Assembly: GCA_019638255.1 (NCBI GenBank)
Contig: JAHBUD010000002.1
Coordinates: forward strand, 62,001-126,000
Direction of reading: 5' to 3'
Source of the DNA: Cyclobacteriaceae bacterium
GTDB taxonomy: Bacteria > Bacteroidota > Bacteroidia > Cytophagales > Cyclobacteriaceae
DNA: 64,000 nucleotides
Shown: positions 60,657 through 64,000 of the stretch, piece after piece
How positions within the stretch are numbered: position 1 is the stretch's first letter
Layout of the letters: each line of letters begins with the position of its first letter
Made by a program: the position numbers and the translations under genes
The notes under the pieces: generated by a model
The model's database searches: none
The model's input: only the letters and a program-made list of their open reading frames with translations
Told to the model about the DNA's origin: nothing

Positions 60657-62411
60657 TCATTTTGGTAAAGCGTCATTAGCTGATGTAGCATACAATCCCA
60701 ACAATGTTCCAGTAAAACCACCGGCAACATTCGTGGAAAGAATATCACCAGAGACCACACCACCCAGGTTCACAAACTCAGCACCCTCAACAGCATAGGC
60801 AAACTGATATTCATCTCCGTTGACTTTGACCTGGAGGCGAATAGGTTTTATCAAATCCACTTTTGTTGAGGCCAGAACGGTTGATTTTATCTCACGCTCC
60901 CTTCCCCTTCCTATCGTCTCAGTACGTTCAAGAAGCAAAACATTGTCCTTGCCCACCCGTGTCACACCAAACACATAGTTCGATCCTTCATTTTGAAGGC
61001 ATACGATTCCTGCGAGGTCTTTCTCCGAATTGGGCGTGTAGGTCATGGATGTTTCAAAAGAAAATGCATTGTGCTGTTGCCTGTGAAATAGTGTGGAAGT
61101 AGGTTTTAATTCTTTAATGTTGGTTGCAAAAGGGTTTATCTGCAATCCACCTTTCACTTTAGCAATAAATGCTTCACGAGGGCCCCGCAGTCCAATCCAT
61201 CGGTAGTCAAGCTTATCCGATGTGAAGTTTTCAGTAATGGTGAAATTTCCATTAGGAAAGAATCCAGATTCGGATGTTCTGTTTTGCACGCCTTGTGGAA
61301 GTTTCAGTTTAGGGGTCATCGGCACCAAACCATTTTCGAAGACAGGAAATTCCCCCGACCAATCCACCGGGAGGATAAAAGTTTCACGCCCTGCATTCAC
61401 CCTATCTTTCTCGTTAGGTCGAATCGCCAGAAATACACCATAGTATTTGTTATCCGGGCCCACTACCAAATCAGCGTGACCTGCCCAGTCGACTTTGTTT
61501 TTGCGATCTTTCGGAAAATATCTCTGCGTTAAAATCGGGTTACCGGGTGCTGGTGTATAGGGGCCCTTGGGGATGTTACTCACAAATATCACTTCACTAT
61601 GATTGCCCCCGGTACCACCTTCCGCACACATCAGGTAGTAACGGTTATTTTTTTTGTAGATGTGAGGCGCCTCAATCCATATAGGTTTCTTCGTAATATC
61701 AACACCACCATCTACAATGATTACATCCGTGCCCGGTATCACATTATCTTTTTCCAGATCGTATTCCCAAATCTTGATCACCCGATGACCGTTATAAAGT
61801 TCCTTACCTTTATCCGGAGCATCGTTGTGAACAACATAAGCCTTACCATCATCATCAAAGAAAATGCACGGATCAATTCCATTAAAATTCTGCTTCACCG
61901 GCTCACTCCAACCCTTCAATGGGTCTTTCGTTTTTACAATAATATTTCCTGATCCACCGGCAAAAGCAGTGGTTATCATATAGAAAGTATCATTGTGTGG
62001 GTTGTACGTTATACCCGGTGCATATACACCGGCACTGATCCCGGTATCGTGCACATCCAATTGCGAAGTGCGATCCAACACATGGCCTATCTGTTTCCAG
62101 TTCACCAAGTCATTAGAATGGAAAATCGGCACACCCGGGAACATGGCAAAAGATGAGCAAACCAAGTAGTAATCATCCCCTTTTCGCGTAATGGCAGGAT
62201 CAGGATAGCAACCTTGCAGAATGGGATTGTAAAACTCATCAGGCCCCAAAGGATTGTCCTTATATATCTGGTCATCGCCTTTGTACACCGCTTGCGAAAA
62301 TACAGGAGCACTCTTCTTGGTTGTTTTACCTTTGGATTGTCCAAAGGTGATAAATCCTGCAACGCATAATATTGAAATCAATACAGGTATTAAAGTTGTA
62401 CTTCTTCTCAT
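60657..62411 (-). CDS. GH43 beta-xylosidase-type enzyme with C-terminal beta-sandwich
   Basis: This secreted protein has 584 residues from the start at 62411 (signal peptide LIPVLISILCVAGFITFG). The frame to 62465, 8 bases after the upstream GH3 stop, is possible but begins with a polar stretch. The propeller shows general base Asp71 (GCYPDPAITR), modulating Asp180 (NGIDPCIFFDDDG) and general acid Glu247 (WIEAPHIYK). A C-terminal beta-sandwich (~400-580, LAGIVCLQNEGSNYVFGV) is the one associated with exo-acting beta-xylosidases of this family. It lies between GH3 and GH31, consistent with processing of xylo-oligosaccharides. Confidence 0.92.
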   Translation of the reverse strand: MRRSTTLIPVLISILCVAGFITFGQSKGKTTKKSAPVFSQAVYKGDDQIYKDNPLGPDEFYNPILQGCYPDPAITRKGDDYYLVCSSFAMFPGVPIFHSNDLVNWKQIGHVLDRTSQLDVHDTGISAGVYAPGITYNPHNDTFYMITTAFAGGSGNIIVKTKDPLKGWSEPVKQNFNGIDPCIFFDDDGKAYVVHNDAPDKGKELYNGHRVIKIWEYDLEKDNVIPGTDVIIVDGGVDITKKPIWIEAPHIYKKNNRYYLMCAEGGTGGNHSEVIFVSNIPKGPYTPAPGNPILTQRYFPKDRKNKVDWAGHADLVVGPDNKYYGVFLAIRPNEKDRVNAGRETFILPVDWSGEFPVFENGLVPMTPKLKLPQGVQNRTSESGFFPNGNFTITENFTSDKLDYRWIGLRGPREAFIAKVKGGLQINPFATNIKELKPTSTLFHRQQHNAFSFETSMTYTPNSEKDLAGIVCLQNEGSNYVFGVTRVGKDNVLLLERTETIGRGREREIKSTVLASTKVDLIKPIRLQVKVNGDEYQFAYAVEGAEFVNLGGVVSGDILSTNVAGGFTGTLLGLYATSANDALPK

Positions 62412-62472
62412 TGCTTTATTTAAGTTATTTGACTTATCATTTATTAACACACCAAACAATTTCATGGTAACC

Positions 62473-64000
62473 CTATTGAATAGTGACCCTCTCCATTTTT
62501 AACTGCTTATCATCAGAACTATTTCCATAAAGTATTTCATAGGTTCCCGGGGTCACCATCATCTTACCACTTGCACGATCAAAGAATTCAAATGATGATG
62601 AAGGAAGTTCAATTAATACTTCCGATGTTTTGCCGGCAGCAACAGCAACACGTTGAAATCCTTTTAACGTTTTTATCGGTCCATCAACATCGTTTACTTT
62701 ACGGACATACACCTGCACGATTTCCGTTCCATTCATTTTCCCGGTATTCGATACAGGTATAATCAATCGTGTAGATCCGTTTGTTGGAATCACATTCTCA
62801 GTAAGTTTTCCCTTACCGATGGTGAATTTTGTATAACTTAATCCAAAACCGAATGGAAAGAGGGCATCCGACATGAACCGATACGTGCGGCCCTTCATGG
62901 AGTAGTCTTCAAAATCTGCGAGTTGGGTAGTATCCCGATAAAATGTAACCGGAAGTTTTCCTGATGGATTGTAATCACCAAACAACACATCGGCTACAGC
63001 TTGCCCACCGGATTCACCCCCGTACCACGCTTGCAGTATGGCATCAGCGCTTTGCGTTTCCGGTACCAATCCAATGGCGGAACCGGAACAGTTTACAAAA
63101 ATTACTTTCTTACCGGCTTTCTTCAATTCCTTCAGGCAGTTGCGTTGCACCAGCGGCAACTCTATATCGGTACGGTCACCACCTTTGAATCCCGGAAAGG
63201 ACACGGGCATCTCTTCGCCCTCCAGTTGTGTTGAAAGGCCTCCAACGAACACAACAACATCGATACCTTCAAGCTTTTTAATAAGATCTGAAAAATCAAT
63301 ATCTACTTCCCTACCAAAATTGAATTCAAGGTTTGCCTGCCAGTTGTTCAATTGAGCGTAGTGAATCTCAATCTTATATCTCTTTCCTTTTTCAACCTGG
63401 TAAGGATGTCGTGAAGGCAGGGTTCTCCAATTGCTATACTCTACCAGCTTTTCACCGTTAACCCGCAAAGCAAAATACCCGGTGGCGCCAAACTTGAAAA
63501 CGATCTCTTCATCCTGCGTTGCTTCAAACTCTGTTTCATATTTTCCTGAAAAACCCAGGAGCCTAACACCCGATGCAAACTCATGTTGTCCTGCAGTAGT
63601 TAATTTGATAGGGTCGGTGATCTGTTGCGTAGCCACCACATCACCTGTACGATCACCACTGTTCCAGTATGTAGCCTTAAATCCCTTCTTTCCATCAATG
63701 GAGGTTTTCGAAAAATAACTCTCAGTTACTTTGTTCTCTACCAGATCACATGCCTTGTCATATACCACTTTGTCTGCCGATAGTTTTGAAGTAATCCCAT
63801 CCAGAATGGTGATGGTGCGGACAGGACGCCCATTATAATTTCCCCACAGCATAGGCGCATCGTTTGCATTGGGTCCGATTACTGCAATTTTTTTTGTTGA
63901 TTTCTTCAGGGGCAGGATGTCGTTCTTGTTTTGGAGAAGAGTCATCGATTCGCGCGCCATATCCAGGGCGAGTTTGCGATGCTCTTCATTATTAATAACA
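62473..64000 (-). CDS. GH3 glycosidase with PA14 domain, 5' end outside the window
   Basis: The frame stays open to the window edge; the visible residues begin VINNEEHRKLALDMARE, so an internal ATG at 63960 is not the start. The part seen is the second half of a family 3 enzyme: the (alpha/beta)6 sandwich domain (SMTLLQNKNDILPL, AVIGPNANDAP) interrupted by a PA14 domain (GFKATYWNSGDRTGD through AQLNNWQANLEFNFG). It continues with SGSAIGLVPETQSADAIL and LPVTFYRD, and ends in a fibronectin III-like domain. The nucleophile-bearing domain lies outside. GH3 enzymes with a PA14 insert are exo-beta-glucosidases or xylosidases. It is upstream of the GH43-GH31-GH95 genes in the same direction. Confidence 0.92.
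   Translation of the reverse strand, partial: VINNEEHRKLALDMARESMTLLQNKNDILPLKKSTKKIAVIGPNANDAPMLWGNYNGRPVRTITILDGITSKLSADKVVYDKACDLVENKVTESYFSKTSIDGKKGFKATYWNSGDRTGDVVATQQITDPIKLTTAGQHEFASGVRLLGFSGKYETEFEATQDEEIVFKFGATGYFALRVNGEKLVEYSNWRTLPSRHPYQVEKGKRYKIEIHYAQLNNWQANLEFNFGREVDIDFSDLIKKLEGIDVVVFVGGLSTQLEGEEMPVSFPGFKGGDRTDIELPLVQRNCLKELKKAGKKVIFVNCSGSAIGLVPETQSADAILQAWYGGESGGQAVADVLFGDYNPSGKLPVTFYRDTTQLADFEDYSMKGRTYRFMSDALFPFGFGLSYTKFTIGKGKLTENVIPTNGSTRLIIPVSNTGKMNGTEIVQVYVRKVNDVDGPIKTLKGFQRVAVAAGKTSEVLIELPSSSFEFFDRASGKMMVTPGTYEILYGNSSDDKQLKMERVTIQ

Noticed and set aside
60653..60763. Longer N terminus for the GH31 protein
   Set aside because: It would lie entirely inside the preceding GH43 gene and hide the lipoprotein signal; the start at 60652 is better.

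Overview
The window looks like a chromosomal region of a Bacteroidota bacterium, most likely a free-living member of the Cytophagales. The evidence is two SusC/SusD pairs, promoters of the Bacteroidota form TTG-N20-TAnnTTTG, many lipoproteins and secreted enzymes, AraC and propeller-type two-component regulators, and a REP-like palindromic repeat. No phage, transposase or CRISPR array is visible.

Layout. 1-4.3 kb: a TPR-CHAT protein cut by the window edge, a small ABM-domain protein and tRNA-Leu(CAA). 4.6-14.2 kb (minus strand): a response regulator, a propeller histidine kinase, a first SusD/SusC pair and a secreted aspartyl protease. This block is flanked by duplicated intergenic sequence, namely the tRNA 3' edge with its terminator, a second 80-bp segment, and a ~105-nt candidate small RNA. 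15.2-22.7 kb: sodium:solute symporter, GH3, an enolase-superfamily dehydratase, an RraA-like aldolase and a BASS-type transporter. 22.9-27.8 kb: a second SusD/SusC pair. 28-38 kb: gluconokinase-like kinase, AraC regulator, a two-headed CE1 esterase, GH97, GH43 and GH51. 38.2-39.9 kb: another GH43. 40.1-45.4 kb (plus strand): cupin-lactonase fusion, YhcH-like protein, SMP-30 lactonase and a CE15-like glucuronoyl esterase. 45.5-64 kb (minus strand): a small secreted protein, a second RraA-like protein, a beta-helix protein, a double-cupin protein, a PQQ dehydrogenase with an internal cytochrome c, three CE1 esterases, GH95, GH31, GH43 and a GH3 cut by the window edge.

How the genes fit together. 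The 15-64 kb region reads as a large polysaccharide utilisation locus for a heavily decorated hemicellulose, probably (glucurono)arabinoxylan. Arabinofuranosidases and xylosidases (GH51, GH43, GH3), side-chain enzymes (GH31, GH95, GH97), feruloyl/acetyl-type esterases (CE1) and a CE15-like esterase are present. No endo-acting backbone enzyme is visible, so that activity would have to come from elsewhere.

The most unusual theme is that a complete set of sugar-acid enzymes carries export signals: a PQQ dehydrogenase (sugar to lactone), SMP-30 lactonases (lactone to aldonate), a Tat-signal dehydratase (aldonate to 2-keto-3-deoxy acid) and two RraA-type pyruvate aldolases. A BASS-family transporter that could import the keto acid is encoded with them. 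This suggests, as inference only, a non-phosphorylative sugar oxidation pathway working outside the cytoplasm and coupled to the locus.
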